64,000 nucleotides of DNA, taken from assembly GCF_004322855.1 (NCBI RefSeq), contig NZ_CP036402.1, forward strand, positions 1,550,001 through 1,614,000, written 5' to 3'. The translations under genes and the position numbers were made by a program. The notes under the pieces are model-generated. The model saw nothing but the letters and a program-made list of their open reading frames with translations. It was not told the DNA's origin and did not search any database. The number at the start of each line of letters is the position of its first letter. Position 1 is the stretch's first letter. Positions 38,839 to 47,827 of this stretch are shown one piece after another. The DNA is from Egibacter rhizosphaerae. GTDB taxonomy: Bacteria; Actinomycetota; Nitriliruptoria; Euzebyales; Egibacteraceae.

Positions 38839-39962
38839 CAACCGCCCCGCAGCCACAGTCGGCGCGCGCCGAGCTCCCCGTCGCCGCGCCGCTGGACCTC
38901 GGCGACCTCGACCACCCCGCGGGCGCCGTCGCGCTCGCGCCCGAGCACCACGAGCAGGTCGAGGGCCACTGCCAGCTGCGCCCGGACGGCGTCGAGCGGC
39001 AGGCCCGCGAGCAGCGCCATGCCCTCCATGCGCACCAGCGCCTCGTCGGCCGCCCGTGCGTGCACGGTCGTCATGCAGCCCTCGTGGCCCGTCGCGAGCG
39101 CCTGGAGCACGTCGACGAGCTCCACACCTCGGACCTCTCCCACCACGATCCGGTCCGGCCGCATGCGCAGCGCCTGGCGCACGAGGTCGTGGATCGTGGT
39201 CTCGCCCACCCCCTCGGCGTTGGCCTCCCGCGTCTCCAGCCGCACCGCGTGCGGGCAACGGGGCCGCAGCTCCGGCGCGTCCTCGACGAGGACGACCCGC
39301 TCGTCCGCACCGACGTCGTCGACCAACCGCCCGAGCAACGTGGTCTTGCCGGCCCCGGTACGCCCGCAGCACACGATCGCGCGCCGCTCGGCCACCGCGT
39401 CACGCAACAGGTCGCGGACGTCCTCGGGCACCGCACCGCTGGAGGTGAGGTCGTCCCAGCTCATCGCGACCGGCGCGAAGCGGCGGATCGCGACGAGCGG
39501 GCCGTCCGGAGCGAGCGGCGGGAGGACCGCATGCAGGCGGCTGCCGTCCGGAAGGCGCGCATCCACGTGGGGGCGGGCCCGGTCGAGGCGGTAGCCGAGC
39601 GGCCCGACGACGCGCAGGACCGCCTGGTGCACCGCATCACCGTCGTCGAACGTGACGTCGGTGCGCTCGAGCCGTCCGGCCCGTTCCACCCAGACCTCCC
39701 GAGGGCCGTTCACCAGGACGTCGGTGACGGCGGGGTCGCGTAGCAGCGGTTCGAGCGGACCGAGCCCGGCGAGCTCGTCAGTGAGCTCGCGGACGAGGCG
39801 GGCGAGTTCGTCATGGGGCAGCAGCAGACCCTCGCTGCGCACGGCGCGGGCGACGGCGGCACGGACGGCAGGAACGCGGTCCGCTCCGCTGCCCGCTCGG
39901 GCCACCTCCGGGTCCTCGGCCACGCGCCGTCGGATGCGCGCGAGGGTGGGTGCCGCGGTCAT
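38838..39962 (-). CDS. tadA: TadA/CpaF pilus-assembly ATPase (374 aa)
   Basis: Type II/IV secretion ATPase: Walker A GRTGAGKTTLL near residue 200, Asp box VVLVEDAPELRPRCPHAVRL, Walker B region PDRIVVGEVRGVELVDVLQA, and HEGCMTTVHARAADEALVRM with the catalytic His box. The N-terminal LGPLEPLLRDPAVTDVLVNG is typical of CpaF. It powers Flp pilus extension at the inner membrane. ATG 39962 overlaps the upstream stop (ATGA). The locus is interrupted downstream by the prophage. Confidence 0.9.
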   Translation of the reverse strand: MTAAPTLARIRRRVAEDPEVARAGSGADRVPAVRAAVARAVRSEGLLLPHDELARLVRELTDELAGLGPLEPLLRDPAVTDVLVNGPREVWVERAGRLERTDVTFDDGDAVHQAVLRVVGPLGYRLDRARPHVDARLPDGSRLHAVLPPLAPDGPLVAIRRFAPVAMSWDDLTSSGAVPEDVRDLLRDAVAERRAIVCCGRTGAGKTTLLGRLVDDVGADERVVLVEDAPELRPRCPHAVRLETREANAEGVGETTIHDLVRQALRMRPDRIVVGEVRGVELVDVLQALATGHEGCMTTVHARAADEALVRMEGMALLAGLPLDAVRAQLAVALDLLVVLGRERDGARGVVEVAEVQRRGDGELGARRLWLRGG

Positions 39963-41068
39963 GACGTCCTCGCGCCGCCATCGCGGGTCGAAGTCGGCGG
40001 GCTCGAGCCGCGCACGGGCAGGAGCCGTCGCAACGCAGCCAGCCATGAGCCCGGCAGCGCACCCGGCACCCGGCCGCGCACACCGGCCACCCCGACCCGT
40101 GCCGACCACGGCACCGAGACGACGGCGTTCCTCCCCCGCTCGCCACGCACCGCGCGCCGGGACAGCGGCCCATCACCCACGAGCACGAGCGGGTCACCCG
40201 TCCGAGGTGCCCGCACCAACCGGCCATCGGGTCGGGCCACCCGCAGCCGGCTCCCGGACCCGCGCCCCGGGACCGCGGCTTCCCCGGCCAGCTCCTCGGT
40301 GTCGGCGTCCTCTGCGACGCCATCGCCCTCGGGACCCGCATCGACCACCACCAGGTCGGCGGGCCACCCGGCGACCCGGCGGACCGGACGGCCGTCACCG
40401 AGCAGGCGCAAGCGCTCGACGCCGGGAACGGCGACCGCGAGCGTCTCGATCTCCTGCCCGGCACCGGCATCGAGCGCGGCCACGGCACGCCCGCCGGGGC
40501 CCTGCCACCGGTCCCGGCCGGCGAGCGCGAGCAGGTCATCCCCGCCGCAGACCACCACCGAGTGCCCCGCCCACGCGGTCAGCCCCGCGAGCGCGAGGGC
40601 GACCGTCGAGGCGCCGACCCCGCCGCCGATCCCGGTGATCACCAACAGTCGGGGCCCACCCGGCTGCACGTGATCCGGCGACCGACCATGCGGGGTCGAG
40701 CCACCTCCGCCGGCTGCGGTTCGCTCCCCGTGCGTCGACGGACGTCCGGTCCGTTCCGCGAGCGTGGCCAGACGCTCGCGATCCTCGGGCCACCCCAGCG
40801 CGTCGAGCGCGCCCGCGTCCAATGCCGTTCGCACCGCCTCGGCGTCGGCGACCCCGTCGATCACGACCACGGCGGGACCGTCCCTTTCGGACACGCGAGC
40901 CGGTGCGACCAGGAACAGCGCCGGGGAGGGCGGCCCTTCGGGGGTCACGACCTGCCAACCCAAGTGTTGCTCGACCCAGCCCGCCACCTCGTCGTACAAG
41001 GGTGGTTCGAGGCACACGGCCACGGGGAGGGCGGCGACGGCACTGCGTCCCGGGTCGGGCTCCCCCAT
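39959..41068 (-). CDS. TadZ/CpaE (Ssd-like) ParA-type localisation protein (369 aa)
   Basis: An N-terminal receiver-like domain (residues 10-110, AVVVIDGVADAEAVRTALDA) is followed by a MinD/ParA-like domain whose P-loop is TGIGGGVGASTVALALAGL. The later DLVVVDAGPEGD is a Walker B/A' segment. In mycobacteria the Rv3660c (Ssd) gene holds the same place, ahead of TadA. It should position the pilus machine at a cell site. The C-terminus is Pro/Arg-rich. First gene of the tad operon, divergent from the HAD gene. Confidence 0.8.
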   Translation of the reverse strand: MGEPDPGRSAVAALPVAVCLEPPLYDEVAGWVEQHLGWQVVTPEGPPSPALFLVAPARVSERDGPAVVVIDGVADAEAVRTALDAGALDALGWPEDRERLATLAERTGRPSTHGERTAAGGGGSTPHGRSPDHVQPGGPRLLVITGIGGGVGASTVALALAGLTAWAGHSVVVCGGDDLLALAGRDRWQGPGGRAVAALDAGAGQEIETLAVAVPGVERLRLLGDGRPVRRVAGWPADLVVVDAGPEGDGVAEDADTEELAGEAAVPGRGSGSRLRVARPDGRLVRAPRTGDPLVLVGDGPLSRRAVRGERGRNAVVSVPWSARVGVAGVRGRVPGALPGSWLAALRRLLPVRGSSPPTSTRDGGARTS

Positions 41069-41231
41069 CTCGCCTCCCGTGCGGTTCCTCTCGGTCGGTC
41101 GCCGTGACCGTACGAGCGACCCCCGTCCCCACCCGCCGATCGGTCGGCGAGCGCTGTGGAAGCGGCGGGGAGCCTTCCGCCCCGGACAGGGGGACGACCT
41201 CGCCCCGACCGGTCGAGCGCGGGTCGGGGGC

Positions 41232-41237
41232 TACGCT
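41232..41237 (+). promoter_or_regulatory. Candidate -10 box of a leaderless HAD transcript
   Basis: TACGCT ends 7 bases before the ATG at 41245, so transcription would begin at or next to the start codon. No ribosome site is present upstream of that ATG, which agrees with a leaderless mRNA, common in actinobacteria. The -35 region is poor. Confidence 0.4.
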
Positions 41238-41244
41238 GGGACCC

Positions 41245-42171
41245 ATGGCCCTGGGGGACGGACGGAGGCGAGCTGCCGCGTTCTTCGACCTCGACAAGAC
41301 CGTCGTGGCGAAGTCCAGCGCGCTCGCGTACGGGCGCGCGCTGCACCGCGAAGGCCTGATCTCGTCGACCACCGTCGCGCGCACGACCTACGCGCAGCTG
41401 TCGTTCCAGCTGTTCGGGGCCGACGCGGACAAGATGGATCGCTCACGCGAGGCCATGCTGGAGCTGATGCACGGCTGGAACGCCGCGCGGCTGCGGGAGC
41501 TCGTCACCGAGGGCCTCGACGAGATCATCGAGCCGATGCTGTATCCCGAGGCGCTCGAGCTGCTCGACGAGCACCGCCGAGCCGGTCACGTGCTGTTCCT
41601 CGTGTCGAGCGCGGGTGAGGAGATCGTGCAGCCGCTGGGAAGCCGGCTCGGCGTCGACCGTGTCATCGCCACCCGCATGGGCGTGGACGACGAGGGGCGC
41701 TACGACGGCACGCTCGACTTCTACTGCTACGGACCGGCGAAAGCCGACGCGATGCGTGACGTCGCTGCCGCCGACCAGCTCGATCTCGAGGCGAGCTACG
41801 CCTACTCGGACTCGATCACGGACCTGCCGATGCTGGAGGCGGTCGGCCACGCGGTCGCGGTCAACCCGGACCGCGACCTGCGCCATGTCGCGGTCGAGCG
41901 AGGCTGGCAGGTGCGCGACTTCGAGCGCCCGGAGTCCCCTCCCCGCCTCTCGCATCCCCACGCCGAGATCGTCGCCGGAGCCGGGGCGCTGTCGGCCGTC
42001 GCCGCTCTCGGATGGTGGCTGTACCACCGTCGCGAGCGCAGCGATCCCTGGTCACTCGCCAGTACCTGGGAGCGCCTGCCGTTCGACCGCCTCGCCGGCG
42101 CCCGCAACACGATCACCCGTCGGACGAGCGGCACGCTCGAACGCGTCGCCGAGGCGGGGCGCCGCTCGTGA
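41245..42171 (+). CDS. SerB-like HAD-IB phosphatase (308 aa)
   Basis: HAD motifs: I at FFDLDKTVVAKSSAL (nucleophile Asp), II in LFLVSSAGEEI, III/IV in YGPAKADAMRDV and AYSDSITDLPMLEAVG. A single membrane-like helix (GAGALSAVAALGWWLYH) near residue 250 and a basic tail follow. Mycobacterial Rv3661 has the same place beside the ssd/tad genes, so the pairing is conserved. It probably dephosphorylates a small phospho-metabolite or lipid; the true substrate is unknown. Confidence 0.82.
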   Translation: MALGDGRRRAAAFFDLDKTVVAKSSALAYGRALHREGLISSTTVARTTYAQLSFQLFGADADKMDRSREAMLELMHGWNAARLRELVTEGLDEIIEPMLYPEALELLDEHRRAGHVLFLVSSAGEEIVQPLGSRLGVDRVIATRMGVDDEGRYDGTLDFYCYGPAKADAMRDVAAADQLDLEASYAYSDSITDLPMLEAVGHAVAVNPDRDLRHVAVERGWQVRDFERPESPPRLSHPHAEIVAGAGALSAVAALGWWLYHRRERSDPWSLASTWERLPFDRLAGARNTITRRTSGTLERVAEAGRRS

Positions 42172-42207
42172 CCAGCCCGGCGAGCCGGGACCCGACCACC
42201 GACCGGT

Positions 42208-42717
42208 CTAGAGGTACTGGCCCGTCCCGTGCCGCTCGCGACCGCCCTGGGAACCCTGCGGCCCCGGCGGGAGTGCACCCTGCTGCCGCATCTGCTCGAG
42301 CTGCTGACGCGCCTGCATCTGCTGGTTGAACACCGCCGCCTGGATCCCCTGGAACAGCCCTTCCAGCCAACCGATCAACTGCGCCTGCGCGATGCGGATC
42401 TGCGACTCGCTCGGGGCGTCCTCCTGGTGGGGGATCAGCAACGCGTCCAGCTCGTCCTGCAGGTCCTGCGAGAGCACGGCGCGCATCTCGGCGACTGCGC
42501 GCTCCTGCACCTGCCTGAGTTGCTGACGCCCACCCTCGTCCGGCTCGGCGCGGCGCACCTCCTCCTGCATCTCGCGGAGCATCACCGCGATGCGCATCAG
42601 CTTGGTGGGCTCGTGGATCGACGAGCCGTCGCGGCCGTGCTCCACCATCTCGACGGAGTCGTCCCCACCGGACGCGGCCTCTTGCCCTTGCGCTGGCGTG
42701 GCGTTCGGATCGCTCAT
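42208..42717 (-). CDS. bpa: Bacterial proteasome activator Bpa (169 aa)
   Basis: DUF2587 family. The disordered acidic N-terminus is followed by a four-helix core (PTKLMRIAVMLREMQEEVRR, AEMRAVLSQDLQDELDALL, RIAQAQLIGWLEGLFQGIQA). The chain ends in GQYL, the C-terminal motif that docks into the 20S proteasome and opens its gate. Bpa forms an ATP-independent ring that feeds unfolded proteins to the proteasome. ATG 42717 has GAGGACCAGG before it. Its presence implies that this organism has a 20S proteasome. Confidence 0.92.
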   Translation of the reverse strand: MSDPNATPAQGQEAASGGDDSVEMVEHGRDGSSIHEPTKLMRIAVMLREMQEEVRRAEPDEGGRQQLRQVQERAVAEMRAVLSQDLQDELDALLIPHQEDAPSESQIRIAQAQLIGWLEGLFQGIQAAVFNQQMQARQQLEQMRQQGALPPGPQGSQGGRERHGTGQYL

Positions 42718-42845
42718 CCTGGTCCTCAAGTCCTCGCGGTGCCCTGGGGCAGCGCCGGCCGGCCTCCCGGCATCGGCCAGCCGCCTTGGCCTGTCCGTCC
42801 TCGCAGCCTACCCACGGGGCAAGGGCGTCACGGGGCCACGGTGCG

Positions 42846-43664
42846 CTACGCGTAGAGCGCGTTCGCGAGCCGCGGCCGAGTTCGTGCGACGAGATCGTGG
42901 CCGTCGCCGAGCGCGGCGAAGACCTCGAGGATCGCGGCGCGGGCGTCCTCGCGAACCGAGCGGTCGCTCACTGCGGACAACAGCTCGTCGAGCGCTTCCT
43001 CGTAGCGCTCCTGCCCCGCGAGCGCACGTCCCAGCTCGACCCGGGCCGAGGCATCGGTCGCCGCGCGCTCCCGCAGCGCGTCCAGGTCACCGCCGCCGGC
43101 GCGGGAGAGCGCGAGCCGCGAGGCCAGCTCGCGAGCCCGGTCGTCCTGCGGCGCCGCCGCGAGGAGCTGCTCGGCCTCGTCGATCTCGCGGCGGTCGGCC
43201 AGGCGCTGCGCGAGGGCGACCGTCGCCCCGGCGTGGCCCGGCTCGTGCGCCAGTGCCTCGCGCAGCAGCGACTCGGCCTCCGCTTCGGAGGCCTCCTCGG
43301 CGGCGGCGGTGAGTCGGTCCGCGGGTGACGGCGCGAGCTTCGTGAACAGGTCCTCCAGCGCCCGCTCGGTCTGCACGCCCGTGAGCTCCGCCACGACACG
43401 CCCGTCCCGGAACGCCTTGAGCGCCGGGATGCCCTGGACCCGGTACCGGCGGGCCACGGCCGGGGCGGCGTCGACGTCGAGCTTCCTGACCTCGACGTCG
43501 CCGGTGAACCGTCCGGCCACGCGTTCCAGTATCGGGGCGAGCTGGTGGCACGGACCGCACCAATCGGCCCAGAAGTCGACGACCACGGCCCGCTCCCGGC
43601 TGCGCTCGACGACGTCGGCATCGAACGTCTCGGCGGTCGTGGTGGTGATCACGGTCTCGGCCAT
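42846..43664 (-). CDS. Thioredoxin-domain protein with C-terminal TPR-like repeats (CnoX/YbbN type, 272 aa)
   Basis: Residues 5-110 are a thioredoxin fold with active site W35-C36-G37-P38-C39 and cis-Pro in GIPALKAF. Residues 120-272 are helical repeats (EAESLLREALAHEPGHAGAT, EIDEAEQLLAAAPQDDRARE, YEEALDELLSAVSDRSVRED), as in the YbbN/CnoX chaperone family. Unlike E. coli CnoX, both cysteines are present, so redox activity is likely. Cytosolic; no signal peptide. Confidence 0.85.
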   Translation of the reverse strand: MAETVITTTTAETFDADVVERSRERAVVVDFWADWCGPCHQLAPILERVAGRFTGDVEVRKLDVDAAPAVARRYRVQGIPALKAFRDGRVVAELTGVQTERALEDLFTKLAPSPADRLTAAAEEASEAEAESLLREALAHEPGHAGATVALAQRLADRREIDEAEQLLAAAPQDDRARELASRLALSRAGGGDLDALRERAATDASARVELGRALAGQERYEEALDELLSAVSDRSVREDARAAILEVFAALGDGHDLVARTRPRLANALYA

Positions 43665-43824
43665 CTCGCGCGTTCCTCCGTTCGCTCGTCCTTCGAGAAC
43701 CTCGCGGGCTCCGAGCCTACGCGGACCGGCAGCATCATCGCCCACGCGACAGAACGCGTCGTGGTGCTGCAGACTTCCCGCCGCCACCTGCGCCCGACCG
43801 ATCCCCGACCCCGAAGGAGTCCCC

Positions 43825-44238
43825 GTGGAGAGCCCGTTCGACGTCCTCATGGGCACCCGGTACGTCAGCGCCGATCCCGATCGCGCGGTGTGCGAACTCG
43901 AGGTCACCACGAAGCTGCACCAGCCGGGGGGCATCGTCCACGGGGGCGTGTACAGCGCGCTGGCGGAGGCCTGCGCGAGCAGTGGCGGCCTCGCCTGGCT
44001 GGCCGGCAACGGCATCGCGGTCGGCGTGAGCAACCACACCGATTTCATTCGTGCCGTCCGCGAGGGATCGTTGCGCGCCGAAGCCACCCCCTTGCAGCGC
44101 GGTCGCCGGCTCCAGCTCTGGCAGGTGGCGATCACCGAGGCGCAGGTGGGACTCGTCGCTCACGCCAAGGTGCGCCTGGCCAACGTTCGCGACACCCCGT
44201 CCACGCCCCCGACCTCCCCCGCAGAGGAGGCGGGCTGA
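43825..44238 (+). CDS. PaaI-type hotdog thioesterase (137 aa)
   Basis: GTG 43825 has AAGGAG upstream. The hotdog signature LHQPGGIVHGGVYSALAEAC holds the HGG motif at the start of the central helix; ITEAQVGLVAHAKVRLANV forms the last strands. Such enzymes hydrolyse aryl- or acyl-CoA esters and often relieve CoA trapping in catabolic clusters. It lies tail to tail with the PaaX-type regulator and near CoA-dependent genes. Confidence 0.85.
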   Translation: MESPFDVLMGTRYVSADPDRAVCELEVTTKLHQPGGIVHGGVYSALAEACASSGGLAWLAGNGIAVGVSNHTDFIRAVREGSLRAEATPLQRGRRLQLWQVAITEAQVGLVAHAKVRLANVRDTPSTPPTSPAEEAG

Positions 44239-44349
44239 GCCCCGCTCGCGAACGGTCAGGCGGGCTGCAACCGCACCGAAACCCGCAGCGTTCCCCGCTC
44301 GGGCCACTGCCGGCGACTCCGGACCGCGCCCTGGGCTGGCTGCCACGAC

Positions 44350-45243
44350 CTAGGCGGAGGCGGTGGAGGCCGAACCGGACTCGTCGGCCGAACCGGCTAC
44401 GAGCTCCTCGAAGCGTTCGCGCGCGGGCGCCTTCAACGCCTCGTACGCCTGCATGAACACCTCGTTAGCCTCCGCCCGCGGGAAGTGCTCGGGCAGGAAC
44501 TGCGCGGGCAGATCCGGGTCGTCGCGGGCGATGCCGCGCCATTCGTCGACCATCTCGGTGCGACCGACCAACGCCTCCGCGGCGTCGATCCGGTCCCGCC
44601 CCGCCCGCTCGACCAGGGGGCGGAACCGCGACAGGAACGTCTCGTACCGCTCGGCGAGCGCGGCGAGGTCCCAGGCCTGCTCGAGGCGCTGGCTGCTGCC
44701 TTCCCGGAACGAGACGTCGCTGGTGCGCATCACCAGCACATCCGTGAGCCCCAGCTGGTCGAGCAGGTGCAGCACGTCGTCCGGGTCGGCGTGGGGCGAG
44801 ACCCACACGGCGTCGTACAGGGGCGAGAAGGTCAACCACCGCAGACGGCTGCGCACCAGGTGACGCAGGTCCCGCTCCGCGTCGGGCACGGAGAAGATCA
44901 CCACGGTCCAGCGCCCGTCCCACGACGCGCCGCGGCGCCCGAGACCGAAGATGCGCTGCGCCCCCCGCTCGAGCACGGCCACGGCCTCGGGCGTGAGGTC
45001 GTAGTAGGTGCGCCGGCCGTTGCGTGAGCGCTCCAGCAGACCGCGCCGGGCGAGGCGGGCCAGTGCGGCGCGAGCGTTGGCGGGCGCGATCCCGAACTCC
45101 CCCAGCAGCGACACGAGGGTGGCCGACGGGATCGGGGTTCCCGGTTCGCTCCAGTACTCCCCCAGCAGCGTGACCAGCAGCCGCTGCGACCGAGCGCGCA
45201 CCCTCGGTTGCGGAGCTGCATCCGTCCCGACCGACACCGACAT
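44350..45243 (-). CDS. paaX: PaaX-family transcriptional regulator (297 aa)
   Basis: Winged helix at residues 15-80 (LLGEFGIAPANARAALARLA, RRGLLERSRNGRRTYYDLTP), then the PaaX central domain (WDGRWTVVIFSVPDAERDLR, LRWLTFSPLYDAVWVSPH) and a helical C-terminal domain ending FLPEHFPRAEANEVFMQA. PaaX proteins are acyl- or aryl-CoA-responsive repressors. Divergent from the SDR gene with a palindrome between them, it likely controls the 45.5-52.7 kb cluster. ATG 45243 almost abuts GGGAGGAGG; GTG 45237 has better spacing. Confidence 0.85.
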   Translation of the reverse strand: MSVSVGTDAAPQPRVRARSQRLLVTLLGEYWSEPGTPIPSATLVSLLGEFGIAPANARAALARLARRGLLERSRNGRRTYYDLTPEAVAVLERGAQRIFGLGRRGASWDGRWTVVIFSVPDAERDLRHLVRSRLRWLTFSPLYDAVWVSPHADPDDVLHLLDQLGLTDVLVMRTSDVSFREGSSQRLEQAWDLAALAERYETFLSRFRPLVERAGRDRIDAAEALVGRTEMVDEWRGIARDDPDLPAQFLPEHFPRAEANEVFMQAYEALKAPARERFEELVAGSADESGSASTASA

Positions 45244-45385
45244 CCTCCTCCCGAGCGGACGCTCAGCACGGTCCGCGTTGGCCGCATGGTGCACGAGCCG
45301 ATCCGGACCGGCGACCCGAGCACAGCACCTGCGGGCGGGCGGGTCAAGCCGCGCCCGGGACAGACCCCGCCACTGGCGACCCGTC

Positions 45386-45404
45386 GCAATGTGTTACATA
45401 TTGC
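45386..45404 (+). promoter_or_regulatory. 19-bp palindromic operator upstream of the SDR gene
   Basis: GCAATGTGTTACATATTGC is a near-perfect inverted repeat (GCAAT-N-TGT-N-ACA-N-ATTGC) in A/T-richer DNA between the PaaX-type and SDR genes. A possible -10 box, TACTAT (45427-45432), lies downstream, so a protein bound here would cover the -35 zone. The likely ligand-responsive binder is the adjacent PaaX-type protein. Confidence 0.65.
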
Positions 45405-45487
45405 TTTCGACCGTGTCGACTTCGCATACTATCCGCTCGCCGTGGCCGTGGAACCGGTGCGGGCCGCACACAGTGACAGGAGCGACG

Positions 45488-46405
45488 ATGAGTGATACCG
45501 ACCTGGAGGGGCGCGCCATTCTCGTGACCGGCGCCGGCGGTGGCTTGGGCCGCAGTCACGCCCTGCTGCTCGCCGAGCGCGGCGCGCGCGTCCTCGTCAA
45601 CGATCTCGGCGGCGACCTCGCTGGACAAGGTCAGGACCCCAGTGCGGCGGAGGCGGTCGCCGCGGAGATCACCGACGCGGGCGGCGAGGCGGAGGCCGAC
45701 AACGGCTCGGTCGCGAGCGAGCAGGACGCCGTGGCGCTCGTGCAGCGCGCACTGGATCGGTTCGGACGCCTCGACGGCATCGTCAACAACGCCGGGATCC
45801 TGCGTGACCGGTCGTTCGCGAAGATGACGCGCGAGGAGTTCGACGCCGTCCTGGACGTGCACCTGCGGGGGACGTTCAACGTGACCAGCGCGGCGTGGCC
45901 GCACCTTCGGGAGCAGGCGTCCGGCGCGATCGTGAACACCACCTCGGGAGCGGGCCTCTTCGGCAACTTCGGGCAGGCCAACTACAGCGCGGCGAAGATG
46001 GGGATCGTCGGGTTGACGCGCACCCTCGCCATCGAGGGCGCCCGCTACGGCATCCGCGTGAACGCCGTCTCGCCGATCGCGACCTCGCGCATGACCGAGA
46101 CGATCCTGTCGGAGGAGCAGCAGGAGCTGCTCGCCCCCGAGTACGTGTCGCCCGTCGTCGCCTACCTCCTCTCGGACGCCTGTCGCGAGACGGGCGCGAT
46201 CGTCGCCGCCGGCGGCGGGCACGTGGCACGCGTCGCGGTCGCCCAGGGGGACGGCGTCCAGTTCGACCGCGTGCCCACGCCCGACGAGGTCGCCGACCAC
46301 TGGGGCGACATCACGACGGTGAACGGCGGCGCGGAGTACCGGGGCACCGGCGCGGCCGAGCAGACCGAGCGCCTGTTCCGCCGACTCTCGCACCCGGCGG
46401 GCTAG
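45488..46405 (+). CDS. SDR-family 3-hydroxyacyl-CoA dehydrogenase-like enzyme (305 aa)
   Basis: Classical SDR: cofactor loop TGAGGGLG (residues 14-21), NNAGILRDRSFAKMT, catalytic Ser in IVNTTSGAGLFGNFG and Tyr/Lys in NYSAAKMG. The LRDRSF...FGNFGQ pattern is that of the dehydrogenase unit of peroxisomal-type multifunctional enzyme 2 and its bacterial relatives, which oxidise (3R)-hydroxyacyl-CoA. The MaoC hydratase at 49.8 kb would supply that substrate. First gene behind the palindromic operator. Confidence 0.85.
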   Translation: MSDTDLEGRAILVTGAGGGLGRSHALLLAERGARVLVNDLGGDLAGQGQDPSAAEAVAAEITDAGGEAEADNGSVASEQDAVALVQRALDRFGRLDGIVNNAGILRDRSFAKMTREEFDAVLDVHLRGTFNVTSAAWPHLREQASGAIVNTTSGAGLFGNFGQANYSAAKMGIVGLTRTLAIEGARYGIRVNAVSPIATSRMTETILSEEQQELLAPEYVSPVVAYLLSDACRETGAIVAAGGGHVARVAVAQGDGVQFDRVPTPDEVADHWGDITTVNGGAEYRGTGAAEQTERLFRRLSHPAG

Positions 46406-46447
46406 TGCGCGCGCCGGTCGCTGGGCCGGCCAAAGCACGACAATCTC

Positions 46448-46477
46448 TTGACACGCGAAACGTGGTGACCATCTAAT
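46448..46477 (+). promoter_or_regulatory. Promoter of the TRAP transporter operon
   Basis: TTGACA (46448-46453) and TCTAAT (46472-46477) are 18 bases apart, close to the sigma-70 consensus and about 90 bases before dctP. The octamer AATGTGTT that overlaps the -10 box also occurs in the palindrome at 45386, which hints at shared control. Confidence 0.75.
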
Positions 46478-46567
46478 GTGTTCCCGCAGAATCGTTCGCG
46501 GGTGCAGGACTCGGCCACGAGTTGAGGGTGGTCGCGGTCGAGACCACGGTCCTTTGAAGGGAGCTCC

Positions 46568-47788
46568 ATGACACGCATCATGAGCCGGTTCGCGAGAGGC
46601 CTCATCGCCGCGAGCGTGCTCGCGCTGCTGTTGGTGGCGTGCGAGGACGCCGAGGAGACGACCGACGACGAGCCCGAGGACGAAGCGGAGGCCGAACCCG
46701 ACGAGGCGGCCGACGATGACGACGAGGCTGACGAAGCCGACGACGAAGACGAAGCCGACCACGAAGACGCCGAAGCCGACGACGAAGCCGACCACGAAGC
46801 CGACGAGGCCGACGAGGCCGACGACGTCGACTTCGGCGACGAGGTGACGCTGACCTTCGGTCACCCGTTCCCACCGACCGACCCGATCCAGGTGAACGTT
46901 TGGGAGCCCTGGGTCGAGGACGTCCGCGAGGCGACGGACGGGACCGTCGACGTCGAGATCCACGCCGGTGGGGCGCTGGCGGGCGGTGACGCGATCTACG
47001 AGAACGTGGTGGCCGGCGCCCAGGACATCGGATGGACCATGCCCGGCTACACGCCGGGACGCTTCCCCATCACGCAGATCATCGAGGCGCCGTTCGTGTT
47101 CGAGGACGCGGTCCAGGGCACCGAGGTCGCTCACGAGCTGTGGGACGAGTTCGACGCCTTCCGCGACGAGTACGACGACACCGAGGTGCTGGCGCTCTGG
47201 GCGATGGACACGGGTGACCTCTTCACCCGCGACGAACCGGTCGAGACGCTCGAGGACGTGGAGGGCCTGACGGTCCGCAGCCCCGCCCCCCTCCAGACAG
47301 ACGCGCTGGAGGAGATGGGCGCCTCGGCCACCGGCATGCCGGGGCCCGAGATCTACGACTCGATCGAGCGCGGGGTGATCGACGGCTACAAGCTGGCGAA
47401 CTCCGCGACACGGGTGTTCGACCTCGGCGACACGACCGACTACCGCACCGAGTGCAACTGCTACACCGGAGCCTTCGTCCTGGTGATGAGCCCCGCCGCG
47501 TGGGAGCAGCTGTCACCCGCGCAGCAGGACGCCATCGCCGATCTCACCGGCAACGACCTCGCGCTCGAGCTCGCCGAGGCGCACGCGGCGGCCGCCGCCG
47601 AGGTCGAGGAGGAGTACTGGCCCGAGCACGACGTCGAGGCGGTCGAGCTGTCCGACGACGAGTTCGACCGCTGGTTCGAGGCCGTGGATCCGGTGTTCCA
47701 GTCGTGGATCGAGGAACGCGAGGAGGAGGGAGTCCCCGGGACCGAGATGGCCGACCGCGTGTTCGAGCTCACGGGTCGAGGGGAGTGA
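46568..47788 (+). CDS. dctP: TRAP transporter substrate-binding lipoprotein, DctP family (406 aa)
   Basis: Signal peptide with lipobox LLVAC (Cys25) anchors it outside the membrane. Residues 26-88 are an extreme Asp/Glu/Ala low-complexity linker from a GCCGACGAC/GAA-type DNA repeat. The DctP domain follows: LTFGHPFPPTDPIQVNVWEP, GALAGGDAIYENVVAGAQDI, LEDVEGLTVRSPAPLQTDAL (with the conserved Arg that binds carboxylates), and PGPEIYDSIERGVIDGYKLA. It captures an organic acid for the DctQM permease. GAAGGGAG precedes the ATG. Confidence 0.9.
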   Translation: MTRIMSRFARGLIAASVLALLLVACEDAEETTDDEPEDEAEAEPDEAADDDDEADEADDEDEADHEDAEADDEADHEADEADEADDVDFGDEVTLTFGHPFPPTDPIQVNVWEPWVEDVREATDGTVDVEIHAGGALAGGDAIYENVVAGAQDIGWTMPGYTPGRFPITQIIEAPFVFEDAVQGTEVAHELWDEFDAFRDEYDDTEVLALWAMDTGDLFTRDEPVETLEDVEGLTVRSPAPLQTDALEEMGASATGMPGPEIYDSIERGVIDGYKLANSATRVFDLGDTTDYRTECNCYTGAFVLVMSPAAWEQLSPAQQDAIADLTGNDLALELAEAHAAAAAEVEEEYWPEHDVEAVELSDDEFDRWFEAVDPVFQSWIEEREEEGVPGTEMADRVFELTGRGE

Positions 47789-47827
47789 GTCGGGTCCAGC
47801 GAGCAACGGGAGGCGGACAGCACCGGG

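Noticed and set aside
42176-42189. CCCGGC-GA-GCCGGG inverted repeat between the HAD and bpa genes as terminator
   Set aside because: The loop of two bases is too tight and the stem only six pairs; could be chance in high-GC DNA.
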